Assembly: GCF_029227915.1 (NCBI RefSeq)
Contig: NC_079884.1
Coordinates: 10,850,001-10,914,000, forward strand
Direction: 5' to 3'
DNA length: 64,000 nucleotides
DNA from: Hydractinia symbiolongicarpus
Taxonomy: Eukaryota; Cnidaria; Hydrozoa; Anthoathecata; Hydractiniidae
Part shown: piece after piece, positions 23,107 to 35,300 of the stretch
Layout of the letters: each line of letters starts with the position of its first letter
Position numbering within the stretch: position 1 is the first letter of the stretch
The notes under the pieces: generated by a model
What the model was told of the DNA's origin: nothing
The model's input: only the letters and a program-made list of their open reading frames with translations
Database searches by the model: none
Program-made: the position numbers and the translations under genes

Positions 23107-24558
23107 AAACCGCCGTTATTGAAGTTCCCTGTTAATCATGATATAAATTTGGGTTTACGAATCTAAAAATACCCTTATCAAACCACAAGGATAAACAGAT
23201 CAGTTTTTTACGGCTCGTCACGTGAACACTGCTAACCAATGAAAGCTCGTACGAAGCTATGTAAACCAATAAAAAACAGCATTAAAAGATATTTAATTTA
23301 AAGAAAAACAGTTCATTGATAAATTTTTGATTTAATTAATTGGCTAGTTATACTCCGTTTCATTCGCAGCTTTCTTATTAATTTTTTAAATAATTTTAAT
23401 TTAAATTTTGCAAATTTTATAAAACCTAGCTGAACGCTGACGAGCGGAAGTGGTTTAAGCTTTTCTCTCAAATTTAAAAGAGAATTTAAAGGTCTCGCAA
23501 TCGGTGAATACAGTAGTGTGAATATGTCACTGATTAGCTAGATACTAAGTTTGAAGAAGAGTTGGCTGTTTTTTTATTATATTTCGTAAGGTGTGTCATT
23601 TATATTTGTTTTACTATTTTGTATGTTGTTTTAATGAGAATCTATAAACGTTGAGACATAGCTTGCGGCAAAACATGAGTACATATTAAAAACGTACTTA
23701 GCCTGCATTCCTTTATAGCTTAAAAAAAGAATTGATGCGACTCTACAATTGTTCTTCGAAAAGTTTTTTTCAGTTTTTACTAAAATATATGTTCTTGCAA
23801 TAAGATCGACACCATCCGTGAATCTGACCGTATGGACCATCTTCAGTCCGAGGTACTGTAATGATTTTGCGTAGAGAACAAAAGACATGCGCACGCATTT
23901 CTGTAGGTAGATGATGTAAACAACAGACCACAGAAGTCAAATAAATCCGTTTAAAATTAGTGAAAAATGTTTCAAGAAAGAGAATATAGAAAAAATTACC
24001 AATTCAGTTTTTTTTAATCTTGTGCAACAAAAATATGGTGTCAGTTCATTTTGAATCCTTTGCTTCCAAAAAATTCTGTATGAATTTCAATAACAGTCAT
24101 TCACTGCATACAGTCCTGCTTTTTGATCACAAGAATTTGTGCGCATGTACAGAATTCACACAATGTTCTGTCAAGGTTTGCAAACTTAGTCAAGTCATCT
24201 ATATATTTGAGGGACACAAAAAGAACATTTAAGGAGGTTATTACACCTTCAACCTGCATGTTGATTGCAGGATCTCTCTAATTTTCTTTATTCCATTTTT
24301 TATGGTATGCCTCGTCCAAATATGCTGCGAAAATGTTATTAATAAATAAACGCATAGGTTAGGGATGATAGATTAAATTTATATACAAGCCAGCTAAGAA
24401 CGAAACACGATCCTGGGGTGAGCGCGCGCTAAACTAAAGTTTTGCGCAATGAAAAAACTTGTTAAATATGTTATAATTAAGAGAGATGCATATGCTATCT
24501 GGAAAAGAAGATAATAAAAAATACGTCCTTTTTTTTAGTATTGGTGTACATATTAAAA
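23107..24558. other. Intergenic DNA between the two LIM genes
   Basis: AT-rich sequence with no convincing exon. A polypyrimidine tract and AG at 24529-24538 form an acceptor-like site 20 bases before the next start codon, so a 5' UTR or coding exon of LIM-B may be hidden here. Confidence 0.45.
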
Positions 24559-27500
24559 ATGCTTCCAAAAGTTATCGAATTTCGATTATCTAAAAACAAC
24601 AGGTTTTATAACAAATTGAGAGAAGAAACGCTAAAAGCAAACAAAGATTTATCTTTCAATTTTGTCGGTGATTATCGAAGCAAAACATATACCAAGCCTG
24701 AATCTAAAAACATCATCATAGATCAAAGCAATAGCGATTTCCGCTCAATATACGAAGTTGAAAAATACGTGAACGCAAAAAACCTCAACGGTGGTGTAAC
24801 AAACAATTCTCCTCATCATACATCTTCCGATAATGATAAAAAACAAGGCGAAGATTCAACAAAGAGTGTTGAGAGTGAAAGAGGGGAAATGGAAGTTGCT
24901 TCAGAAATATTACCAGAGCTGGTGGCAAAAGTAAATCCAGAAGACAGCATATCTATGAATCTTGATTTTAGAGGCCATGATTCAATTTATAGTAGAGAAA
25001 ATTCTCATACAAGAGGCAGCACTCCAAGATCACAAGAAATGACCCCAAGAAGTGACATAATAATATCGGAGAGATCAATCTTCACTTCCAGGTCAACAGA
25101 AAAAGATAATGACACTCCCAGGTCGAACGTTAGCAGCAACTCCACTTCACACCAAGGAAATGAATATGTCTCCGAACATAAAAAAATATGGGACAGCAAA
25201 CAGAACATCTTCCCTCAAATGAGCATAGAAGAGATATCACTAACTAAAGAAAATGTGCAACGGTTAAGTAGTAGAAAGACAGTAGAAAAAATAAAAGACA
25301 ATGTCTGGATAACAAAGAATAACACATTAAGAAGTAAAGATAGCACATGGGTTATCGAGGAAGCGTCACCGAGGGGTAGAGAAGACACATCTTGGATAGA
25401 AAGACAAAGTCATCAAAAAGAGAACAACAAGCAGTGTACTTCAAGAGGTAAGGAAGATACCTCCTGGATAAGCAAGTCAAACGCTGGTGTATCAAAAGAA
25501 AACTTTCTGCCAACAGAAAGTAAGATCAGTCATGCAGTAAAAAATGTAAGCCCTCGAAATGATCGAGACCAAGTACTGTTTTCTTGGAGAAGTAACGAAG
25601 ATACAACTTCACATGTAACACCACGAAGTGTGCGTACAACACCTCGAAGTGTTCGTAGCGAAGATTTGAGAGAAGACTGGAAAGTTAGAGAGCAAAACTA
25701 CAAACACGAACAACCAAAACATGCAAACAAATCAGCATTTGGTTTTTCTTTGCCTTTGGATTATAGTTTTTCAAGCAGCAATGCTTCTGAAAGAGTACGG
25801 TTGGCAATTGAACAGGTATTAATATTGGTTTTTGAGCTATAGAGGTGGGGCTACAGAATTTAACCCTTTTTTCAGTTTTAGGTGACTTACACGAAAATGT
25901 ATGTCATTCAGTCTGTGAATTTGATAGTAAACAATTTTTTTCCCAAATTTTCGTTGTCATACCATCTTGACTTAATATCTCACCGATCTTTGTGACACTG
26001 GTGTTAAAAAAGCGACAGTGTGATAAAGTTTTTTTTGGGAAGCATATTGTAATATATACTTCGTATCAACTTAGTTCCCAGGGCATTTTGCCTTTTTGAT
26101 TAATTTGATGCCGCTCCGTAATAATGGGCTAAGAGACCCTGGAAACGAGAGTGACTTTGTATCCCTGTCGATGAAAGAAGGGTTTTTTGAGTCTTGCGCT
26201 ACGCTTCGTATGATTATTTTAAGCCATAGTTTACAATTTTACTATTGTTTTATTCTATATGTATATCGCGTTTTGTTGGGATTTATAACAAATTTTTAAT
26301 TTTCAGGCAAACCAAGTCAACGAACAACAACAGCTAATTGAAGAAAATACATCTGTAATTCCACTCAAGATTTGTTGTGCTTGTGAAAAAAAAGTTAAAC
26401 CGCACGAGCAATATTTGCAGGGTAACAAGGTATGTTAACTCAAATCAACTTCTTCGATGTCTCAAAGCTTAAAATAATTATAAAATGCCCTTAATACCAA
26501 TGTTATCAGCTTCTTTACTATTGTCAATGTAATATTCTAGGTTTATTAGATCATTTGAAACACTTATCTGCTAAACTCATAATTCTTGTAAGGGTTTAAT
26601 GCATTATGATGTTACCGTCCTGTCAGAATATCATGGACGTAGAAGACCCCTGGGGACGAGGTTGCAGGGACTAAAAATTAATTTTGATTTAAAAGCAAAA
26701 TGGAGGAATTAAAAAGGCGTTTCATTTCTCAACAAGAATCAATCTTCTCCCCTGGGCTTGTTAGGTTAACTTACAAGCTCAGAAAGTGAACAAGAACTAT
26801 TATTCTTAAATGATAGCGAAATATACGTTCAAGTTAGCATACATATACAGATATTCTGTAATTAAACCTGGACTTTCCTAACCACTTTTACAGGGTGTTT
26901 TGCCTTTATTCTAAACGTGATCACTTAGTAGATAAAAGCAACTCAGACGAAGATAGAATTTCCAAAAATTTGCGATTCTTTGATAAAAAGAAAAGATTTT
27001 ATGACGACGGGGTTGACACTAACGTCAGGGTTAAAGATGTCTTAATGTTCCTAACTTTGTTTTTTTAGGTCTGGCATCGTTATTGCATGAAATGTGTCGT
27101 TTGTGCAAAAGATTTGCAAAATTTGGAGAAGAAGGAGGACAGTGAGGGAGAGCTACACTGTTTTGGTAAGTCACTTTGTGCTTTCGCATTGCACCTCCTT
27201 AGATAAACATTCCTCGCCTACAATTGTAAGTTTTGTTGGTGAAACTAGAACTAGAATCAAACTAGAGCTTGCGTTTTCTTAAAATGGTCTTGGAAAGGAT
27301 TGAACATCAAATTGCATTCTGATAATTTTCCTTGCTTGTTTATACCGTTTGTACAGAGAAGATTGATAATGCGCGAACTTCGTGTGTTGTTATATGGAGT
27401 TACTTTCTTTAGGTTGTTTTCTTTCCAATTATGGCAAGGAGAGTGTATCGTGGAGGTAAGGAGGAGTGTGCAACGGAGAACAAAATGATGCATCTGATGC

Positions 27501-27601
27501 CACCGAGAGAAGTTAAATATTTAGACCGACACGTTATGGATTGCTATTTCAATCACCATTTCAATTCTGCACCACAGAAACCTTTTGCACATTTTAGGTA
27601 A
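24559..27601 (+). CDS. Single-LIM-domain protein B, paralogue of its neighbour
   Basis: Exons 24559-25815, 26307-26429, 27069-27165, 27203-27225 and 27413-27601 give 562 residues in phase. The N-terminus has PKVIEFRLSKNNRFY and SFNFVGDY, matching the motif near the C-terminus of the upstream gene. The middle is disordered, with TPRS repeats and four W-containing units such as GREDTSWI and GKEDTSWI. The LIM domain is near the C-terminus: C442, C445, H463, C466, C469, C472, then C491 and probably H495. A 23-nt microexon encodes DKHSSPTI. Without it the frame closes at 27459; with it the frame stays open and reads PIMARRVYRGG, resembling PEMAPYYRSG after the LIM of the neighbour. The last exon could instead splice at 27597. 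Function unknown. Confidence 0.8.
26078..26152. repeat. CCAGGG-type miniature element in LIM-B intron
   Basis: Reads CCCAGGGCATTTTGCC at the left and GAGACCCTGGAAACGA at the right. It is the reverse-oriented relative of 19382-19455. Confidence 0.6.
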
Positions 27602-29324
27602 TTTCCATGTAGGTACTTAAAAGTCACTGATCACTTCCAGAATCAAATTTTGCTACTTTAGGCCTGCACTGTATTTATTTATAAACGAATGTTAGCTCCG
27701 CTGCTGCGAAACCATCCAGGGTGTGTATTCTAGAATTTTTTAACTGTAAGATTTATATAAATTAGGAGACGTGCCATCATAAAACAAAATTCAGCCATAA
27801 GCAATTTTGCAAGGAAATGAAAAGACACTTTTTATGGACTAAATGATATATTTTTAAATAACATTTATCTACAGTGTATCAAATTTGATAAGAAAGAAAC
27901 GAAACAAGAATTATTTACAAATATTCGCAATATAGTTACAATGCGAGTGTATAAATATAAGATGAAAAATACATTTTTATGCTTCGTAAATGTGTGCATA
28001 ACCCTGACACTCACAAAAATAAAAAACCTCCTGTTAGGGAAACGCCAACACAAACAGCACCCATTGTGGATTTAGAGCATACCAGTATAGCCAGTATAAA
28101 ACATGTGATATTATCTTTATTGTGCATGCAGATTTTGTCAGCATTTCAAATCTTGACTATTATTTAAAAACTGCGGCATCAGAGTTTGCTTGCATTTGTG
28201 AAATTGTTCTCCGAAAATATAGGAATATGCTTTTTATAGTAAAATATATTATTTGTACAGACACACATACAAATTTACAATCGTACAGATATACTGCCAG
28301 GCGAAGGACATGAGTTAACAACGATCAAAATACATAAAAAGAGATACAAAAAAAAAAAGAATTTTAAAGAGCCCAAAAGTTTGACGTCTTATATATATTT
28401 ATCCTTAATAACCATCAAAATACATAAAAAAGAGAAATGACAAAGATAGAATATTAAAAAGCACTTTGGCCAAATGTTTAAAATGGTTTGACGGCTTATA
28501 TATATTTAGCAACAATAACCATCAATAATACCCATAACTTCTTAAATATATACATGTTATTTTGAAAGAATTGGGTTTAGCTTGGATGTTTAACTTTAAA
28601 GGCGGCTTTCTAAAAACTATGGAGTCACACCCCTATTTTATACACTTAAATCCCAATTAATCTATGAATTTACTTTTTTTATTTGTCTCAATATTTTGCA
28701 AGTTACCAGATGAAAGTTACGAAACATTGTGTTTCATATAAAAAAGACATGTACAGCCCACAGATGCTTTGAAGGTGACATCACCGGTGTGCATACACTG
28801 TTGTCGGAGTTTATAACCGACCTGAACCTTTCAGTGGAGCGCGTTACAAATACATACAAAATACCACATTAACAAAAAATGTGACCACAACCATTGATGA
28901 GGTGGCGTGAATCCATACACCTAAAATAAAGAAATTGCAATAACCCGTAGACTAAAACAAAAAATTTAATAGTTGAACAGACTATTTGTAAACACCAGAA
29001 AACCTCAGTGTTCATCATACAACAACATTAAAAACGCTAAAGGATTGTAATTCCTAGCACCATACTCCAATGAGGTTGCAATTAACAGTAACACTTGCAA
29101 GGATTGTACTAGCAACTCTAGTAGCCATTGATTTCTTGTTAGCATCTTGTATTTCAAGACTCAAAGTAAAAAGTTCGAGCATCCTTAGCATGCTAGCGCT
29201 AGGACTACACTTGTACAATAAACTTTACGAAAAATGGCATACAACAGACGCTTTAATGAGCAGTAGTGTTTATTTTTTTTTAATGGGGCTACTTTCACAT
29301 ATAAGCGAATACACAGTGACCTAC
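27602..29324. other. Convergent intergenic region
   Basis: It lies between the 3' ends of LIM-B (plus) and the repeat-protein gene (minus). It should hold both 3' UTRs and perhaps the last exon of the minus-strand gene. Two minus-strand frames at about 29040-29210 stay open with hydrophobic ends, but their splice sites are weak. It contains the tandem repeat described separately. Confidence 0.5.
28318..28520. repeat. Tandem duplication of about 90-107 bp
   Basis: TCAAAATACATAAAAA occurs at 28324 and 28415, and TTTGACGxCTTATATATATT at 28380 and 28487. Spacings of 91 and 107 bases indicate two diverged units plus a partial third starting ATAACCATCAA. Confidence 0.75.
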
Positions 29325-32300
29325 CGCTGGATGTTTCAGGGAAAGGATCATCCTCTTTCGGATCATCATCCAACACTGATTGTAATGCTTGTCGCTTCGG
29401 TTCAGGTAATCCTGATTTTTGAGTTTCTGTCAAAGCGCTCACTTGCTCATCGCTTAATTCAGCCATTTGTTGGTTAGTTAATGCCTAAAATAAAGAAACA
29501 ACATTCCCTATATAAATAATAACTTACCCTAATTGCAGAGAGGTAATATCTAATTTTTTTTTTACAAAAAACTAGTGATTGAAATATTTAAAAAAAAAGA
29601 TGTCAATAAAAAGAGATGTCAAAAAAAATTCGAAATTTTTTATAAAAACTGTAGTTTTTCATATTTTTCCAAAGAAAGTGAGAATGATTGATGTGTGAAA
29701 AAATTATTGCCATACCCATGTAACATATGCGTTTTGAAAATAAAAACATGCTACAGGTTGTAAATTTAAATTTAAGAAGATTTGTGGAGAAATCTGTTAA
29801 AAAAATCTACTTTTAGAGGTGATTTGAGGAGATCTGAGAGGAATTTTCAAAATTGAGAAGAATGGAGGAGTTTTTAGGAGTATTGCTAACCCTGAAAGTT
29901 AAAAACTCTAGTTTTAACAGAACAAATGTTCATTGAAATCCAGAATGAAATGGAAGCAGAACATTTTGCTAAAGAGTAACACTTTCGTCTTTTTATCAAA
30001 CACATAAATTCAACAATTTATACTTGGAATTTCTCCTTGTCCATATTCTTTATCACATCACTTGGAATATGCTCAATGTATTGTGGTTGGATTTTACTGA
30101 GATCTGTCTTTGATAAACCGTCTGGAATAGAATAAAAAAAAGATAATATCAAAAACAACAAAAACACTGAAGGGAGCTTTCTAGTCAAATACTTATTTTA
30201 AAGTAATTTAACTGACTGGTGGCTTTGTGGTAGAGCGATCGACTTCAGTGCGGAAGGTCTTAGTTTCAAACCCCGGCCGAGTCGTACCATAGACTATAAA
30301 AGTGTTAATCGATCTTTTCTGCTTAACGTTCTGCATGAGAATAGGATTGATATATTATCCGGTTGTCTATGTGAGTGGCTGTTGTGCTTATGCGCCTTCC
30401 ATAGCTCAAACGGGAGCTTTACATGAACTAGGACCCCCTTTGCAAGACCCTGATGATAAACTGAAGAGGCTATCCTGGGTAAAACTCTTTTGTTAATTAA
30501 AATGAGCACCAACATGAAAATTAAAGAAAGAGAAATTTTACACCTATACATCTGTGTGTACATGTGCTGAAAACTCACCGATAAAGGAACCAGCTTCAAT
30601 AACATGGCCTGCTGTCCATTTGGAAGGGTCACTTCCCCACGCTTCTTTCGCTTTGTTAGCTAACTCCGTTTTGTGCTCCTTGCTCAAGTCTTTGATTGCG
30701 CCAAACTTTGCAGCCGCTAATCTACAGAAATCGAGAATAAACAAGTAAAAAAAGTAGAAAACAAGTAGATAAGAGAAAAACGCGAATGAAATCAAATTGA
30801 GTGATTTTATTTTTCAACCAAAAAATATATTCCACGAAGATTTATTTTTACAAATAAGCCATGTCTCTGATGAATCATTTTTAAGGTTTTTTTTGAAGAA
30901 TTAGTTTAACGGATCTAGTAAATTTTCGCAAGTTTTATTTATCTCAGGCCTATTTATTAAGATAACTTTTACTTAAACTGGTTTATATCACAGAGGCTAG
31001 CTATTATTTTTATGAACTGCACAAAGGAAATATTACCTAGAAACACAAAAAACTAGCTTTTGCAAATGTTTTGCGAAGTCATTTCTAGTAATTTCGCGAA
31101 GATTAATGAACCTTTTCGGGAACTTTTAAGCACATAATTGTTTGCGAATGTTATTAAAATTTGCGAAATTCGCGAAAATTAACCAATTCAGTTAATATAG
31201 TGTTATCAATAAAATTGGGAAAATTGTTAACCAAAGTCCCTTCTTCTCCTGCCCGATTGTTTTCCCTGTTTTTCCGTGATGTTCAACTCTTGGAAAATGT
31301 AACTTTTACATACAAGAACCAAATAAAGAACAATATACAATAATGCACACAAGATTGCAAGAAATATTATGTACGAATGATAAGTCTAAAGTATTCCTAA
31401 ATTTTGTCTGTTATCAGACTGATATTATTCTTAACACATTCTTACACATGTGTATTGTATACGTGCATGAAATGATTGCAAACTTGTTATAAGATCTGAA
31501 CACACACTGACATATTAATCCATAAAAGCAACAGGTTTGATGTTTTTTGTTTAAATACATAGTTAGAAAAAACAAAAGCTTGATATTTATTAAGTCGTTT
31601 TATTCTCCCTACTCCAGAAAACCAGCCTGTGTATAAAAAACGTGTATTATAATATATGTTCTTTTCCTTTTCTAAAGTTTACAAGGACTTATTGAGTCCT
31701 TTACTTGATCAAATAAAATTCAAATTCAAATAGTCTTTATTTTCCTGCAAGCATAAGCAAACTCGCAAATAAGAAAATAAAAAAAATACGTACTTGAACG
31801 CATTTTTGTGGATCGATCGAATATCTAAACCAGAGTACCCTTTAATCAAATTCTTTAAGCTAGTCACACCATCTGATCGAGCGTTGTTGGATATAGCATG
31901 TTTGGCTTTCTTTGCCAGTTCTTTAATCTGAAAAAAATTATAACCACATTGGTCTGTAAATAATAACATGACGTCATCTAGGTCACGTGACAGTCACTGT
32001 ATGTGTTGCAAACGAAGTGTTGCAAAAACCACCGCATGTGAAAGGAAAAGATATTTTCAAATTTACCTGTTCTTTCGACCAATCCTCTCTCTCGCCGAGT
32101 TCATCTAACATATCAAGTGTGTCGAGTTTAATATACGACAGTTCTTGTGTGGAGAAGCCGGATAAAATGTTTTTAAATCGTTTAATGATATTGATGTCGA
32201 AATTAGAAGCATCATTGTCCAAAACATACTAAAAGAAAAAACACTGTTGCCATTAGATGCTTCAACCAAAAATAATAGTTGAGGTTTTAGGGGTACAAAA

Positions 32301-35300
32301 AAAAAAAGTAATCCTGTTACATCAAGGCAGGTCAGGTGTGCAACTCGTCACTCACGTCCACGCAACATAAGTGCATCGTACATGTTTCAGGCATATCGAA
32401 TTTTTGGAAGCCTGTAGTTACAAAGAAACACCATCACATAAGATTCCTCCATTAAAATTTATTAGTTTTTTAGTCAAAAAATAATAGCTGAGCTTTCACC
32501 AATTCAAAAATAAGAAATTTTGGTACAAGGATTTTTATGTATACTAGAAGAAGGTCAGGTGTCTTTTACTTGCAAATACAGAAGAGTAGAAATACAATTC
32601 GCGTTCATAAAAAGTACGTGTAAGTTGAGCTCATACCGGCAGGAATTTGTACCGGTATGAAACTCGCACTAGTTATGGTGTCTATTCGTGTATATTTTGT
32701 TCCGAATGTAATGAAACTCATACCGGTACGAATTTCATATCAGTATGAAAGATGTCGTACCGATATAAAATTTTCACGCATGTTTAATTCTCATGCACCT
32801 GAAATGAAGAAGTTCATGTAAACACCCCATGTTTCGTATGAGTTCATTCGGGGTTCTCATGTAAACGCTGCCCTACGCGCAGGTGCTGTGAGGTTACAAA
32901 GAATCAGTGGAGCTAAAGGAACACTGTGAAACAAAAATGCAAAGGTGCAACGAATACAATTTCCAGATGTTATTGTGACTGCTACACACAACAGATCTTC
33001 CCTCTCTTTCCTTACTCTAATCGCTCAACCAAATTGACAAAACATACATACCTCTTTAACACGCTTCGCCAATGACTTCTTAAGATCGTCATTAATCTTC
33101 AGTCCTCTTCCAAATTGATCAATTTTTTTAAAGACTGTTTTCGGTATACTTTCAATCTCACTGGTGCTCAGACCGTTAACGATGGTTCCTAATTTTTGAA
33201 GAGCTTTTTCGGACCATTTTGAAATGTCTAAATCATAAAAACACAAACACATAACAAAAACAAATAAGCGCAACGTAATTTACAAATTCACTCTAGACCT
33301 ATTAGATTATAGTTTCAACATTCTGTTTACAAGTTTTGATGCAATCATACCGTCACCTAGCTACAAGCGTCATCGATTATTCAAAATGGTGTAAGAGGTA
33401 GATCATAACAAAAACAAATGCAGAACAAATCGCTATTAGTTTGAAGAAAGCCGATGCCTAGCTCTAGAGTTGCCACACATTTGTTTGGGCTTAAACAATA
33501 CAGGAAAAATTGCAAGATATTTCATAAATCCATTTTTACCAACCTGATCCCCAAGCTTCTTTTGCTTTACTGATCAAAGCGGTCAACTGTTCTGTGTTCC
33601 AACTGTCAACTGAACCAAGTTGATCAACTAGATCATCAAAAGCATCTTTACTGATAGCTCTTAAATCAGCAGCATCGAGAGTTTTTAGTGCTTTTCCTAA
33701 CCTGGTTAATTCTTCTACCGTCCATTTTCCTAAATCACTGTAAAAATATGTTTAAATTACACTCTAAAAGGACTAATCTCGGGACATGGGCCAATGTACA
33801 AAGCATAAACACTTCGAATGCCTTGCGTAGCATGTAAAATAAATTGGCAAGAGCTCCATAGAAAAAGTGTTAACACGATTTTAAAAATAGTGAAAAAACG
33901 TTATTTTCAAGCATTGCTTAATACACATCTTTTTTTATTCAAACTTTATTCAAACTATTATAAATTAACATTTTCTGTTGTCTTTTATAGATTGTGTCTG
34001 ATTTAAGGACACTTTTATTTAAGCCATGCTGGCCCAGCGTTGATATCTAAGCATGCGCATTAGAATTATTTTCTAGCCATGACGCCGGTATTTTGCCATT
34101 GCAAGTCAAGACTAGTCAACTGTCAAGCGTTTTTAGATGGACAACTTTTCGAACCACCAAAAAAAAAAAAAAAACTCTGCCATCTTTAAAGTAATAAAAA
34201 TAGAGCATATTATATTGAAAATTGAGCACATTAAAACATTGGAAGGTACAGCCACGAATGTTTAGTGGAGAGTAGTCTTTAGGATTTCACAGATTCAACG
34301 AATTTATAAATTCTTTCTTTTATAGTTCAATCACAACAAAGATATCTTGTGTCTACTATTTCGAAATTCACAAAGTTTAATAATTTTCTTACTGCTTATT
34401 TAAGCTTTCCTTCACCCTTACAACGATTTCTTTTAAGTTCTCAACTGGAATGTCTTTTGTCTTTAGTATTTCTTCCAAGTTATTCCATAAAGCTTTAAGG
34501 TCGATTTTGCGAATGTATTGTTTTGATAGTCCGGCAAAGAGATTTCCAAGTAATTTGATATCTGATGAATTCAATTTGCCATCTCCTACTTTCTAGAATA
34601 AATAATTTGACTGTTATATTCTATGTCTTCTCTGCAAAGAATGTAATTCTATTCCTTACGTTGTTTTAAAGGCTTTTGTTGAAGAATGCAAATTCCATTA
34701 TCTTTAGTTCCCCACATGAAAACTATTTTTGATCTAAACAAAGAGATGGGGGGGGGGGGGGGTGGGCTCTAATAAAAAGGGATAGTTGAATTTTACGGTC
34801 TCTTACTGTTTATCATGGAGGATGTCAATAAATTGAAATTTAGTGTTTTAAATTAAGTCACAAAGAGTGGGTTATAGAAATTATAGGGCGTAAACTTGAA
34901 ACTTTTATCCAGAGTTTTTATAAATACAACGTATATATATATTAGACAACTAGAATCATCAATTGACCGAATAATTATATCCATGTTTACAGATCAAAGT
35001 AAATCTACTTTCTATTTTCACTCGCAATATTATAGAAAAAATGACAAGAAAGAAGGAAGATCATCCCTACATAAAAAAGAAAATCGCGTCGACACACAGT
35101 GTGTTTTTACCTTTAAGTTCAGTTACACTTTTCATTCCCATTTAGTTCTCTTGGATATATTTTTCACTAATTTGACCTGCGTTAAACCCTTCTGGGTTTG
35201 TTTTCAAATTGTTTGTTTTCAAATTAAGAAAGAGTTGCAAATAACACTTGCTAACTCATTGTTTTTTTTTTAAATTTTGACATTAATTGCTTTCATGGCA

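Noticed and set aside
27413-27459. LIM-B ending at the TAA at 27457-27459, or a frameshift after the LIM
   Set aside because: A 23-nt microexon at 27203-27225 with good splice sites restores an open frame, so neither an early stop nor a frameshift is needed.
29070-29477. 135-codon plus-strand frame
   Set aside because: It overlaps the last secure exon of the minus-strand repeat-protein gene in antisense and has no recognisable family. Treated as a shadow.
30217-30290. tRNA gene
   Set aside because: Same reason: box A and B of SINE family C, with a diverged second copy at 37700.
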